From: Dermatophagoides farinae
Taxonomy: Eukaryota > Arthropoda > Arachnida > Sarcoptiformes > Pyroglyphidae
DNA length: 64,000 bases
Direction of reading: 5' to 3'
NCBI RefSeq assembly: GCF_024713945.1
Contig: NW_027461519.1
Coordinates: 248,001-312,000 of the forward strand
The position numbers were made by a program, and so were the translations under genes. This document shows positions 9,272 to 20,500 of this stretch, piece after piece (position 1 is the stretch's first letter; each line of letters begins with the position of its first letter). The notes under the pieces are model-generated. The model saw only the letters and a list, made by a program, of their open reading frames with translations, was not told where the DNA came from and ran no database searches.

Positions 9272-10137
9272 GATCAAATATAAAATTTTTAAGAAATATT
9301 TTGCTGAATCAAAGATCAGCAATTGTTTCAATGAATTATTTTTTAAATTTTACGGAAAACCTATTCATTTTTTAAATACTATCATTTATCATTATTTATA
9401 ATATTTATGATTGGCTGCATCGCAAAGATGATGAAGATTAGATAAACTAACAGGTATCTGATTTTACAAGTTATTTAGACAAAATACTAGTGATTAACTA
9501 AATTATCGATGAATTCAATCTGCTGCCTTTAATTAATTTTAATTGCGACTTTATTGTTATCTAGAATGTCAGAATTAAAAACATACATTGGATAAACTAG
9601 TTATTTATATTCAGAAAGTTTATGAAAATTTATTAACTCGAAAACAGTGCATATATCAGAACACACACGATATACTGGCTTAGTTAAAAATACAAAGTAA
9701 TTTGTATTATCCGCAAATGAAATTGGTTAATTAGAGCCAAAACAATGAAATACAATTAACATAATACTTACTAAATTGTTCCCTGAATTAGCACGAAAAA
9801 ACTTTAATAGATTTTATCAACTAAATTCCCTATTTATGACTTGAAAATCATACATCGAAGTATTTTAACTTATCGACAGTTCGAGTAGATACTTAGCAAC
9901 TACGTATCGTAAGAACTGATTATTCAAGATTCAATATTTAATTAGTAACGAGAAAATCATTTTTACGAATAAATATTTGCTAACTTCATGTTTATTAGCG
10001 AAAAAGGTCTCATTACAAATTAACGATGATTACAAAATTTACGAAAATTTATTTTATTTGGCTTTGAATTAATCCGTTAAAACTAAGGAAGTTTGTTCTT
10101 GATAACTAAAGTAGCGGCTGCATAAAAAATTCATTAG
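9272..10137. other. Gene-free AT-rich stretch (866 nt)
   Basis: No frame longer than a few dozen codons, tRNA, or repeat was seen on either strand. It separates the divergent starts of the small multi-exon gene and the RPC31-like gene, so it presumably holds both promoters. An unrecognised structured RNA cannot be excluded by eye. Confidence 0.5.
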
Positions 10138-10676
10138 ATGAAGCAACATGGTATGTTTAACTACTTAACTACCGTTTAGAAAAAAAAACTTCAAAGATAA
10201 CACTACCAAATAACGAAAATTCAGAAATCCCTTATAATCTTTCGAGCGATGATAAGAAAATAGTGACTCATTCGTTAATTATTAAAAAGTTGTTCAGAAA
10301 CAACACGCTTTGGGAAACAAAGGCATGTGTTGATTTTGCCTACAGTGATCAGTTTGACGATAATTATTTAAAAGATGTAGAAAAATTAAAGCAATTTTTA
10401 ATTGATTCAGTAACACCGGGATTTTTTCCCGATGAACTTGTTAGTAACACAAACATGCTCGAAGGACACAAAAAAGTCAATAAGCATAAGTTGACAATAA
10501 AAAAATACGCAGACAGTGAACAAACAGCCAATGAAGATGAAGATTCATCAGATAAAGAAATCGATAACCAGACTAACTACGGAGACGAAGATTACATAAT
10601 TCATCACGAATTGGAAGAAGACAAAGAAGATGATTTTCTAGACAAAAATGAAGTGTTAAATGATCAGGACAATTGA
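10138..10676 (+). CDS. RNA polymerase III subunit RPC31/RPC7-like, two exons
   Basis: Exon 1 is 10138-10150 (13 nt, MKQH plus one base). A 29-nt intron (10151-10179, GTATGT...TTTAG, containing CTTAAC) is followed by exon 2, 10180-10676. The product has 169 residues. Without this join the frame has no ATG near its start. The segment VDFAYSDQF (about residues 60-68) resembles the conserved DxERYSDKY of RPC31/RPC7. A basic middle leads to a strongly acidic C-terminus containing DEDYIIHHELEEDKEDDF, as in this family. RPC31 belongs to the Pol III subcomplex needed for tRNA and 5S transcription initiation. The protein is short for the family and the match is weak, so another acidic nuclear protein is possible. 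Confidence 0.5.
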
Positions 10677-10753
10677 AAGCTGGATTGAAATTTAATATAT
10701 TTTTTATAAATATTAAATTATTTTAGCTACAATTGGAATGCTTCTATCCATAA

Positions 10754-11626
10754 ATGCACAATTGTGAAAAAGAAACACTTTCGTTGGAAGAAATTAAGAA
10801 GAGTGCTGGCAGAATTTATGGAATTGCAACCTTACTTGTAACGATATGCATCAATTTAGGCCTCAGTGTCAATATAATAATTTTGTCGTTACGATTGCTA
10901 AATAAATTTTATTACTACATCAACTTTGACACTTGTGACTTGAAACTGGCCAGCTTAGCTTGTATTTCACTGGCGTGGAAATATTTTGAAGATATTGAAG
11001 GGTGTTACAGCGATTTTAAATTTGAAGAACTGACGAATGCATTTTATCTTGCCCATTTATTTCCAGGAGGAATAAACCGGAAAACTTCGTCAATTGTTGA
11101 AGCGTACGAATTAAACCAAAAAACTGAAAGAAATCTGATTATGAATCAAATCTCAACATATGAAGAAATTATCGCAAACATGTCACATTACAACTTACAA
11201 GAAGCGTTACATAGAGAGTTCTTAGCAGATTTATCGTACCGTATAAACGATTTTTTGCCAAACATTGAAGTAGAAACTAAGCAGTTCCAAGAAGTTCATT
11301 GGACTGCCGTGGCTATAATACTAGACTACATGAGTTGGCCCATTTCGTTAGAGTTTACAAACGAAGAAATTATAAATGCAGCAGTATTCAAGGCAGCGAT
11401 CATTACATGCAAACAACTATGTTCAAGCGGCACATCATTAACGCCCAGTCAGTTGAAAATTGTTAAACCACCCCTTAAGAGCGTTTTAAAGTCAATTCAG
11501 ACCTCTTACGAACTTGTAGACCTTGCTGTTAAAGAACTGAAATATATAAAACCAAAAGAAATGCAAAATGGTGAAACTGTAGACTCAATTGTTCAAACTT
11601 CAACAGACGCAATTAAGTCAGACTAA
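10754..11626 (+). CDS. Cyclin-fold protein (transcriptional cyclin type)
   Basis: The product is 290 residues. Residues 18-75 form a cyclin box (NIIILSLRLLNKFYYYINF, then LKLASLACISLAWKYFED), and a helix pair ISTYEEIIANMSHYNL near residue 133 resembles the end of the first cyclin fold. A second helical domain follows, and the C-terminal 50 residues are polar. The closest class by eye is the cyclin C/H/K/L/T group that partners transcriptional CDKs, but no subclass signature is clear. No destruction box was noticed. It follows the RPC31-like gene on the same strand by 77 nt. Confidence 0.6.
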   Translation: MHNCEKETLSLEEIKKSAGRIYGIATLLVTICINLGLSVNIIILSLRLLNKFYYYINFDTCDLKLASLACISLAWKYFEDIEGCYSDFKFEELTNAFYLAHLFPGGINRKTSSIVEAYELNQKTERNLIMNQISTYEEIIANMSHYNLQEALHREFLADLSYRINDFLPNIEVETKQFQEVHWTAVAIILDYMSWPISLEFTNEEIINAAVFKAAIITCKQLCSSGTSLTPSQLKIVKPPLKSVLKSIQTSYELVDLAVKELKYIKPKEMQNGETVDSIVQTSTDAIKSD

Positions 11627-11681
11627 GGTTCGTAATAAATTTTTTGTGCACCAGTGCAAAATATAATTCACTCTACTTAAA

Positions 11682-12743
11682 ATGAATCTCTCAGAGATTA
11701 TTAACTCTAATAGAAACATTTTTTGCTGGTTATCTGCACAAAAGGATGATGATAAAGCAACTAACGTTCAATACGAGCCAGTTCAAACTAATAAATTAAT
11801 TGAAATTTGTTCTAGAAAATTTGTAAATACTAGCAACACATTAGAGTCTTTGTCAACGCAAATTTCACTTGAACAGCATCGTAACGGAGCTTCACAGGAA
11901 AACCTTTCCCCGACTAATAAATGTTACGCCCCAGCAAACGCTTACTCCAAAAACGAAAAAAATTTTTCGAGTATATTTGACGTTCACTCCAGGCCCGTGT
12001 TCAAAAAAAAAGACAGTATACCTAAGCGTTTACAGATTGAATCGACTGTGGTTGCAGAAAACAAGCCAAACTTTCGAATTCTTTCGCCTGATCACGAGCT
12101 GCAGGACTTATCAAGTGATTTTGTTTCAATTCCAATTCCCAGTAACTTTTTAAATGAATCAAAGTCCAACAATACTGAAAGAACGAGCATTCAACAATCA
12201 AAAGCTACAAACACTTATCAGTACAATTCAATTGACTCCATACCATCACATATAGCTCGAGACTCAAATTACTCCCCTAGCTTCACAGCTGTAGATCAAT
12301 TTAAAATAAACCAGACACTGAAACTTCTTCCTGTCTCTTTCACGTCGTTTAAACTTTTTATTGAAAATCCTGCAGAATACGAAAACGATTCTTTGTATTT
12401 ACTCTGGGGTGTGATTAATTCAAATATCTTGACTAAACTTCGAGATATAGTAATGAAGAAATCGAAGGTAGCGTATTGGCGTTTGATATATAAAACAAAA
12501 ACAGGTAAGCTGCAAACAAGACTTATTGCCCCTGATCAAGCAACAGCCCTGAACGAGTTTTACGGGCGCGAAGGAAAAATACTTTTTACATTTTCACAAA
12601 GTAACTTACCTGGTTACAGCTACCTGACCATAGCAGCAGACCAGAATAAGTATTTGAATTTTTTACCGATTAGGAAATTGTTTAGATACTTTAGACGAAA
12701 TAAATCACATAAAAAAACTACAAAGCGGGTTAAGATTGCTTAG
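11682..12743 (+). CDS. Unrecognised 353-residue protein
   Basis: The N-terminal 210 residues are Ser/Asn/Gln-rich and look disordered. The C-terminal 130 residues (from FKLFIENPAEYENDSLYLLWG) look folded and alternate hydrophobic and charged residues. The protein ends in a basic patch (KLFRYFRRNKSHKKTTKRVK) that could be a nuclear localisation signal or nucleic-acid contact. There is no signal peptide or membrane segment. It lies 55 nt after the cyclin gene on the same strand. No family is proposed. Confidence 0.6.
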   Translation: MNLSEIINSNRNIFCWLSAQKDDDKATNVQYEPVQTNKLIEICSRKFVNTSNTLESLSTQISLEQHRNGASQENLSPTNKCYAPANAYSKNEKNFSSIFDVHSRPVFKKKDSIPKRLQIESTVVAENKPNFRILSPDHELQDLSSDFVSIPIPSNFLNESKSNNTERTSIQQSKATNTYQYNSIDSIPSHIARDSNYSPSFTAVDQFKINQTLKLLPVSFTSFKLFIENPAEYENDSLYLLWGVINSNILTKLRDIVMKKSKVAYWRLIYKTKTGKLQTRLIAPDQATALNEFYGREGKILFTFSQSNLPGYSYLTIAADQNKYLNFLPIRKLFRYFRRNKSHKKTTKRVKIA

Positions 12744-13061
12744 AATCAAAAGTCCACGTAAAGGGTAATTTTTTGTTTTATATATATAAACTTTTTCTCG
12801 AAATTAGAAATTTCGACATTTCTTTATAGACTTTTAATTGATAAAAATTAGTTTTAAACAAGTCTAGTACATCATTTTCGTTTATCCACATTAGCTAATG
12901 AAACGTCTAGTGCTATTAATTCTTTTTGTCAAAATTTAGTTTACCGTCAAAATACGAATGGGGAGGATCGAACTCCCGACCTTCTGCGTGTGAAGCAGAC
13001 GTCATAGCCACTAGACCACATTCGCTCACAATTAATTTCTTTTCTCTCCTTCGATTAACAA
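12744..13061. other. Intergenic region holding tRNA-Val
   Basis: This spacer of 318 nt contains a TATATATATAAA run near 12781 and the minus-strand tRNA-Val at 12953-13025. No protein gene is supported. The tRNA 5' end lies only 36 nt upstream of the Hsp90 start codon. Confidence 0.6.
12953..13025 (-). tRNA. tRNA-Val(CAC)
   Basis: On the minus strand the anticodon stem TCTGC/GCAGA encloses TTCACAC, giving anticodon CAC. The T-loop is TTCGATC. The acceptor GCGAATG pairs with CATTCGT, again with a terminal G1-U72 wobble, and the discriminator is A. It is 73 nt and has no intron. Confidence 0.9.
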
Positions 13062-15158
13062 ATGAAAGTTGGATTTTTGTCTTATTTATTTTTACTTTAC
13101 TTCCAGAATTTTTTCATATTTGGCTCTGGTTTAGAACGTAATCAAATAAAAGAAAAGTCGTTTGAGTTCGCAATCGATCATCAAAACATATTTGATATAA
13201 TTGTTCATTCGCTGTACGAAGACAAAGATTCGTTTGTCAGAGAGCTTATTTCTAATAGTCAAGACGCAATCAGCAAAGCTTTAATTGTAAACGGCTTAAA
13301 AAAAGACAATGCCTTCATTAAAATAATTATAGACAAAAAGAAAGGCAGGCTTATTTTTCTCGACAATGGAATCGGGATGTGCAGAGACGAACTGTCAAAA
13401 AACCTAGGTACAATAGCGTATTCTACGAGCAAACTAGGTCGCGATAAGAATTCTGGAATTATTGGACAGTTTGGAGTGGGATTTTATTCAGCTTTTCTCG
13501 TTTCAGATGTCGTCGAAGTGCAAAGCAAATGCGGCGATTCGGATGGTGAATATATTTGGAAATCCAAAGGATCTAAAGATTACAAGATTTCTTTAGCGGA
13601 GGAGAAAAATTATTTTTTTAGCGACGAAATTTCAGGAACCAAAGTCAAATTACATCTGAACCCTAAATACATCAGCCGATATACTAATTACGAGCACATA
13701 AAAGATCTAGCACAGAAATATCACATGTTTTCACCGTATCCTATATACATTACAGACAATATCAATAATACCGAAGAATTGGTAAAACGATTGAAACCGG
13801 CGTGGAAAGAAAAAAATGTGTCTGAAAGTGATCTAAATGCTTTATATAAAGACATCTTTGCTGCAAATGAACCTCCCTTGTACAGTTTCTTGTTAACAGA
13901 CCCTAACAACTATTACAACGGCGTAGTTTATATTCCTAGGAAGCCCAAAACCAAGCTAGTAGACACTTATGAAGATAATTCTAACAAAAACACTAGAATA
14001 TTTATAAAAAACGTTTTGCTTACCGATAGTATAAAGGATTTTCTGCCGCAATATTTGTCATTTTCCAATATTGTTTTAGAACTAGACGCCATTCCGCTCA
14101 AAATTGATAGAGATAATATAATAGATAAGAAAAAGTTGGTATACATTTCAAACAATATTACACGACAGATTTTAAATAAGCTGGTCCAAATATCCCGATT
14201 AGCGGATGTGGAATTTAAAAAGTTAAAAAATAACCAAATCCAACCTGCGGAGGCGAAGAATCTTGTATCGATCAACAGATTTTTCAACAAATACAATGAT
14301 TTTCTTTCAGTAGGTTGCATTCATGAAACAAACGCCGAACTGTTGAATAACATTTTGAGAATATTTAGGGTGTATTCACTGAGAAACTACCCTTATTTAA
14401 TTTCATTTGAGCACTATTTAAAAACAAAACAAAAACAGCAAGATAAAATATATTATATGCATTTAGATTCACTCACCTTGCTACCTTTTCATCCTGCCTT
14501 AGATATGTTTAGAGAAAACAACGTGGACGTTCTAATTTTTACAGGAACGTTTTCCGAAGGTTGTATTGGTAACATAGAAAACTTAGAAGGTAATACTCTC
14601 GCAAACGTTGCAAAAGATTCTCTGAAACTTTACGATTTAGCCCTGCTTACTGACGAAAATAACACGGTAAGTCCAAGTCAAATCAAAAAAATTAAGCAAC
14701 AGCAAGCAAAACTAGCCACGGAGTTTCAGACGCTGATTGAATTCGCCAAAAAGCATTATGGACAAAAAAGAGTAGAAGAAGTAAGAATGTCTAGCAGAAC
14801 CTTGGATTCCCCTTCTTTAATGTTGGTTGCAGAAGATGGTTTAACCGCGTCGCTCGATAAAATGTTGAAACTCAGTTTTGGAGCCGACACCATGGCGAAC
14901 GAAATCCGAAGACAAGCTAAAATACTGGAATTAAACGCAAATTCTCCTGTAATAATTAAACTTAACGAATACTCAAAAAACAGCGCGAAATTCGATCAAC
15001 TTCGCTATGAATTGAATATTTTATATGAGATTTCACTTTTAACGACTGGTTTTACTATTTCTAACTCTGAACTTATACTAACAGAACTTTATATTTCGCA
15101 GGAGAAAAGACTAAGCATGGGTAATGATTCGAAATCCAACGAAACTGACGAACTCTAG
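13062..15158 (+). CDS. HSP90B1: Endoplasmic-reticulum Hsp90 (GRP94/endoplasmin-like)
   Basis: The product has 698 residues. A hydrophobic N-terminal signal peptide (MKVGFLSYLFLLYFQNFFIFG) leads into the GHKL ATPase domain: FVRELISNSQDAISK, DNGIGM near residue 106, GQFGVGFYSAFLV near 139, and GTKVKLHL. The middle domain has RIFIKNVLL...DFLPQYLSF and KIDRDNI. The C-terminal domain has SRTLDSPSLMLVAEDGLTAS. The chain ends in TDEL, a KDEL-like ER retention signal, which together with the signal peptide favours ER Hsp90 over mitochondrial TRAP1. It lacks the long acidic insertions of animal GRP94 and is about 100 residues shorter. Its stop overlaps the stop of the convergent RING gene in a CTAG palindrome. 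Confidence 0.9.
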   Translation: MKVGFLSYLFLLYFQNFFIFGSGLERNQIKEKSFEFAIDHQNIFDIIVHSLYEDKDSFVRELISNSQDAISKALIVNGLKKDNAFIKIIIDKKKGRLIFLDNGIGMCRDELSKNLGTIAYSTSKLGRDKNSGIIGQFGVGFYSAFLVSDVVEVQSKCGDSDGEYIWKSKGSKDYKISLAEEKNYFFSDEISGTKVKLHLNPKYISRYTNYEHIKDLAQKYHMFSPYPIYITDNINNTEELVKRLKPAWKEKNVSESDLNALYKDIFAANEPPLYSFLLTDPNNYYNGVVYIPRKPKTKLVDTYEDNSNKNTRIFIKNVLLTDSIKDFLPQYLSFSNIVLELDAIPLKIDRDNIIDKKKLVYISNNITRQILNKLVQISRLADVEFKKLKNNQIQPAEAKNLVSINRFFNKYNDFLSVGCIHETNAELLNNILRIFRVYSLRNYPYLISFEHYLKTKQKQQDKIYYMHLDSLTLLPFHPALDMFRENNVDVLIFTGTFSEGCIGNIENLEGNTLANVAKDSLKLYDLALLTDENNTVSPSQIKKIKQQQAKLATEFQTLIEFAKKHYGQKRVEEVRMSSRTLDSPSLMLVAEDGLTASLDKMLKLSFGADTMANEIRRQAKILELNANSPVIIKLNEYSKNSAKFDQLRYELNILYEISLLTTGFTISNSELILTELYISQEKRLSMGNDSKSNETDEL

Positions 15159-17043
15159 CTAGAATTAGAGTCACTCTCAAACTCAAAAGATGACGAGATA
15201 CACTCTTCACTTGAGAAAGAACTATCAAGCTCGTCGTACGACTCTTCACAGATTGCCTCTAAATCACTTTCTTCTATAAAACTGTCTTTATCAGAATCTT
15301 GTTCGTAATCAGATTCGGACATATTGTCTGAGACAATGAAATTGTCGTCCGAGAAATCCTCTTGCTCGTCCTGTTCCAGAATTGTTTGACTTGATGATCC
15401 TGATTCTACAAAATCATTTTTTTGTAAAGCGTTAGAAAAGTAATTAAACAAAAGCCCAATATTAATATGATCATTATTTGAGTTTTTTTCGTCTGTACTG
15501 TATAAGAACTTTGCAACCAGTTCTTCAATTTCTTTATGGTCATCTATTAAAAATTTAATTTGATCAATAATTTTGCTTACGACTGCACTAGTGCAATCTA
15601 ACCGATTGTTTGAAAACTTCAATGCATAGTTCAGTTCAACATGGCCATCAACTGTTACATAAAACAAAAAACCTTTATCAAATATTTTTTGAAGAACAAT
15701 CAAACATTGTAAGCCGAGCTTACAAGCGGGAAGCCAAAAATGCAAAGAAATTCCTTTATGATCCTCGACGTAGGTGTCATGTAAACTAGGAACAGTTTTA
15801 CCAGGTTTGCAAGAAATAGTGGAACTAAACCAACTTTCATTATTAATGTCTAACAACTCTAACTTCCAAAGAGCGTCCGGACTTTTTCCAGACAATAACA
15901 TTGCTGAGACATTACATAACGGGCATTTAATGTATTCAATGATTTTTCCATCTAAAGACTTTACGTAAGCGTCGAAGCACAAAACATGAAACTTGTGATT
16001 ACATGACTTTAATTGAAAACTCTGGTACTTTTCAAGCGAATCTAAACATATGACACAAGAATTATCTGCTATTGCGTCTCGGTTGTTTAATAGTATCACA
16101 TGATCAGCGAAAAATTTATCCCTCAAAATCTTTGAGTTTATTTTGTTAATCTTGTAAATCCTAATGTTGTCTGGAATAGTCAGTGTGCTACTTAAAGCTG
16201 AAGCTGAGTCGTAGCCTACATCGTGCAATTCCTTTACAGCCACCGGAATATAAACATTTTTATGAGCTTTAGATTTGTGAGATATGAGAAGTTTTTCTAT
16301 TAAAACATTATTTTGTGACGCTTCAGAAACACATATACTCAATCGTGACACAATGTCATAGCCGGTTTGTAACACCGGTGAATATGGCTGATAAACAAAA
16401 GTGTCGATGCTAACAGTCCCATCTTTGGCTTCGTAAGTAAAAGGACCTCGGTAACGCTCCATATAACGACGTTTTCGATCATATTTATCCTTGTCACCTA
16501 AAGGAACAATTTGCTGAAAAGCTGCATCATTCGAAATAAGCCATGAGGCAGGCACTTCTGTAAATTTTAAGTTACGCAGGTACATAGAAAACAAAGCTTC
16601 GATTCCCTTGTTGTCTTTTTCATCAAATCTACGCAAACATCAAAAATACTGTTTACTTACTTCTTCCAGCCGTTGACATCTCTATAGAACCAATAAAAAT
16701 ATGAAAACTGTTTCTGACCTTCTTTTAGCAAATGTTCTGGAATCAGCAAAAGATTTGTTTCCGCCCAATCTGTTACTGCGGTGATTTTCGCTAAACGCGT
16801 TCTTTTCGAACCAACAATTTTATACATCGCGTCAATGTTATCATCTGTAACTTCATTTGTTATTATTTCATATTCTGAATCACGAATTTTGAATTTCCAT
16901 TCATTGCGGCGGCCAATAGTTGAATTTTCGAGAGCAGAAAAAATACCTAAAATTGCAAATGGTTCCAAAATATGCCAATCAACTACTTTGTATTCCCAGA
17001 CACCATAGTATTTAGTATTCTGAGCGGTTATTGTGGCAACCAT
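15155..17043 (-). CDS. WWE-RING E3 ubiquitin ligase, two exons
   Basis: Exon 1 (16661-17043) and exon 2 (15155-16628) flank a 32-nt intron (16629-16660, GTAAGT...GCGTAG), giving 618 residues. The join rebuilds a WWE-type segment across the boundary: YFYWFYRDVNGWKK|FDEKDNKGIEALF (about residues 113-140). WWE domains bind poly-ADP-ribose-type ligands in some E3s. A RING-H2 finger follows at about residues 319-372 (CVICLD..., SCNHKFHVLC, IKCPLC). The last 100 residues are very acidic and Ser-rich. Domain order (WWE then RING) recalls Deltex-like ligases rather than RNF146. Substrates are unknown. Neither unspliced frame begins and ends sensibly alone, as exon 2 would start at a non-ATG codon. 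Confidence 0.8.
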
Positions 17044-17253
17044 AGAAATTTCACCATTTTATTTTATACTTTTAAGTTTTTTAACTCTAAAGAATAGGCG
17101 TTTTTTAAAAAATTATAATAAGGCTGTTAAATTTATCAAAACAGTTATAGCATGTATAAAAATAAAGTGCAATAAAAACAATTGATGGATTGTTGTTTCG
17201 AAACGTTTAAATATAACCATCTAATTTCGAATTGCACACAATACATAATTATT

Positions 17254-17335
17254 GGCAACTTGCCCGAGTGGTTAAGGGGGTAGACTAGAAATCTACTGGG
17301 CTTTGCCCGCACTGGTTCAAATCCAGTAGTTGTCG
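17254..17335 (+). tRNA. tRNA-Ser(AGA)
   Basis: The 82-nt sequence is a class II tRNA. The anticodon stem GTAGA/TCTAC encloses CTAGAAA, giving anticodon AGA. A long variable arm (GGGCTTTGCCC) follows, then the T arm CTGGTTCAAATCCAG. The acceptor GGCAACT pairs with AGTTGTC and the discriminator is G, as expected for serine. No intron is seen. Confidence 0.92.
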
Positions 17336-17389
17336 TTTTTAATTTATTCTAAAATATTTTACTAATATATAATAGAGCATTTTTAAAAA

Positions 17390-17460
17390 TGCACTTGCCG
17401 GGACTCGAACCCGGGCTTTAAGCTTGGAAGGCTCAAATCCTACCCTTGGACCACAAGTGC
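17390..17460 (-). tRNA. tRNA-Gly(TCC)
   Basis: On the minus strand the anticodon stem TGAGC/GCTTA encloses CTTCCAA, giving anticodon TCC. The T arm is CCGGGTTCGAGTCCCGG and the acceptor GCACTTG/CAAGTGC is fully paired. It is 71 nt and lies 54 nt from tRNA-Ser on the opposite strand. Confidence 0.92.
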
Positions 17461-17571
17461 AATAGTTATGGAAAATATTTTATCCATAATTATATCATAT
17501 ATTTTTGAAACTAATTATATAATATGTTTTAAATATTTTAGTTTAGAAAATTTCAATGTTTTCCACTCATC

Positions 17572-20500
17572 ATGGTTGAATTGGAAATAAAAAAAAAGAA
17601 GTCTTCATTCAATCTGTCATATTTTATAGCACCAACAAAAAGCAATAATGACGCGCTAGCTCATTCTGCTTTATTAATAAGCCAACAGGCAACTGACTTT
17701 AAGAAAAGTGCTTACATAAATAGACTAATGAATTATTCTTCAGATGTTATAACCAACAACAAAGGGTACATAGATAGGTTTAAATGTCTTTGGTGCGTAA
17801 GCGAAGATATACTCAATATTACATATACGAATTCTACTAAGGTTAAAACTTTTAATTTAAATCAAAATTCTACTCATTCAATAGTAACGGATATTCCCAT
17901 TGAAGTTTTATTTTTACCTTTTTTTAATTCAGAAAACTGTCTTTTAAGACACTATACAAAACAGTATTACGTAACAAACCCTACTGTTATTGAAGCGCTT
18001 GAAAGTTCTGGTGACATTCAAGATCCTGATTCAGCATTAAATCAAATCACAGTATATCGTTTAGTTTTATTTAGCTCGTACAATATTCAAGAATATGCGT
18101 TAGTTTTTGTACAATCGGAATGTCTACTTGTCGAGAAAATTCCTGAATTGTTTACAAGTTCTTTGTATGGTGAAATTTCAGACGTGATTTGTGACCCTAT
18201 AACAAATACAATTTATTTTTCAACCAAAAACAATTCAATTTATTCGTACTCAACGTGTTTAATTTCAAACTTAACATTAAAGCTTTCAACCAAAACTACA
18301 ATTAGCAACTCTTCTAATATCATTGAACTTATCAATGCATTGACAATTGAGCCAAAAAAAAATAATAGCTCAATTTTAGAATCTTTATATGATTTAATTT
18401 CTTCAAAAAACAAAGTCAGTCTAATTTCTAAGTCAGTGACTATAATTCACACTGAAAGTAACACAGATGGAAAATGCTCAATTAAACTTGGCTTCGACTG
18501 CATTAACTCCATTCTCTTTGCGTTGGTTGATTATAAAGATGTTTTTGCTTACAAAATACCTTCTTATGAGTATCATTCTACTAATACTAATACTATTTCA
18601 CTTAGCTGCAAAGTTTCTAACTTCATTTGTTTAACATCTCTTAGTTTAGATAATTTATTATCATTTTTACCGGCAATAGAAAGTAAATACCACGAAGTCT
18701 CAGGTAAAAAAAATAATAAAATCTTTCAACACAGATTTAACCGCGCTCAAAATCTGGCGTTGTCAAGCGATATATATATTAACGATATATGTTTAAACAC
18801 TGAAACTTTAGTTTTAGTGCTTTCTGATTGCAGTATGATTAAAATTTCGCTTAATTCGCCCGTTTTTAATAACAAAAGATCGGTTAAACAATATACATCA
18901 TCTTTATTTCAGTCTACAAACAGGATTTTTTCTTTGCCAAACGCTTCTTACCTTTACAAACCTATAAATATTGCTACGACAAAAGAAGTTAACAGGAAGA
19001 ATGAGACTATTTCAGCTGATGTGACATATTACCCGCTTAGTCATACAGATTCAATGAAACTTAAATTTTTTAACTTTAAAAAATATTCTATTACTATTAC
19101 TGATGTAGTCTATGCACCGGAAAGTACAATAAAAAATTTAAATAAGGTTATAAAACCTAACTATTTAATCGATGAATATTATTTTGCTGTCAATATATCC
19201 AACTCTACGTCTTTAGGCATGATAAGGGTATTTTTAGATTCAAGTTATAACACAGTCTATCACTGCGTATCTGATCAATTTTCGTCTTCGACTATAACTT
19301 TTTATTTAATGAACAAAATTTACTCAAGCGGAATTTTTTTACCCAGTTGTTTGAAGTATTCAACTATTTTCATAGTTAACCAATCGTCAGTTAAAAATTT
19401 AATTGATAACGTTGATCTGAACGGATCACCCAATAAATTTTTAACAGATGACTTTAATGAGGTAAACTCAGCTTCACAGGATACATTATTTTTAACCACA
19501 GGCGTTAACAAATATACTTTATGGTTATCTCCATACTTTAAAATACTTAAATTATATTTAAAGTCAAGCAATCACCACATTTTCTATAAACACAAGCTTT
19601 TAAAAAGGTTAATAGCTAGTGAAGACCAAGTAATTGAATCATATACTAAATCTATCTTCTTCAGCAGCAATAGTATTTTAGTTAAATTATTGCCAATGTC
19701 ATATTCGAACATAAGTGACATAAAGTTAGAATTTAAATCTGCAGAAGAAATGATTGTAAAATCCATGAAGACATGGATTGATATATCCTGGTCTGAAATA
19801 AACACATTAATTACCAATCCAAATTATTTCAATGATTTAAAAACTATGTATGAATTCATCATTGGTATACAGCAAAAATCTGGTAAAAAGTTTAAAGGTA
19901 TTCTACTCTGGATACTATACCAGTTGGAAGCAGAATCAAAGACTTCTTATAAGATTGAGAATCAAGCTACAGAAGCACCTTCAAAAGTTTCTGATTTGAC
20001 TAATCAATCTAACACTGATATTAATAATGATCTAGTACTAAATACACTTGATTGTTTCAATGATTTAGAATCGCAACATTGGATTTCTTTAAGTTCTATT
20101 CCTTACACACTGACGAATTTAATAATTTGTTTACTAGTAAACAGAATTAAGCGACATCAACTTTCTATCAGCACTTCAAAACGTGTTCATAAAGATTTTT
20201 TTTCTTCTTCGTTGAACGAAGGATTAGTTAGATTGACTTATACTTTAACTTTATTGAATTATTTGGTAAAAAAGGACTTTGTTCTAACAAACATATTAAC
20301 TGACTTGTTTAGTTCTATTACAACCCCTGTCAATCACCTACCAATTTTGATTCCACATTTAATAATGAAGCCAGACGACATGAATGCCCCACTAGTTCTA
20401 TGCAACTTGCAACCAAGTGACACTATTAATCCAAACTTTTTAATTTCTAAAAAAATTCACACCAATCAACAAAATTCCAACCAGCTTACACACTGTTTCC

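Larger units (their letters stand above)
17044..17571. other. Intergenic region with two tRNAs
   Basis: This 528-nt spacer lies between the divergent WWE-RING and nucleoporin genes. It carries tRNA-Ser and tRNA-Gly on opposite strands. Nothing else is recognisable. Confidence 0.6.

Noticed and set aside
12926-13141. 71-codon plus-strand frame before Hsp90
   Set aside because: It is the complement of tRNA-Val read through into the Hsp90 signal-peptide region in another frame.
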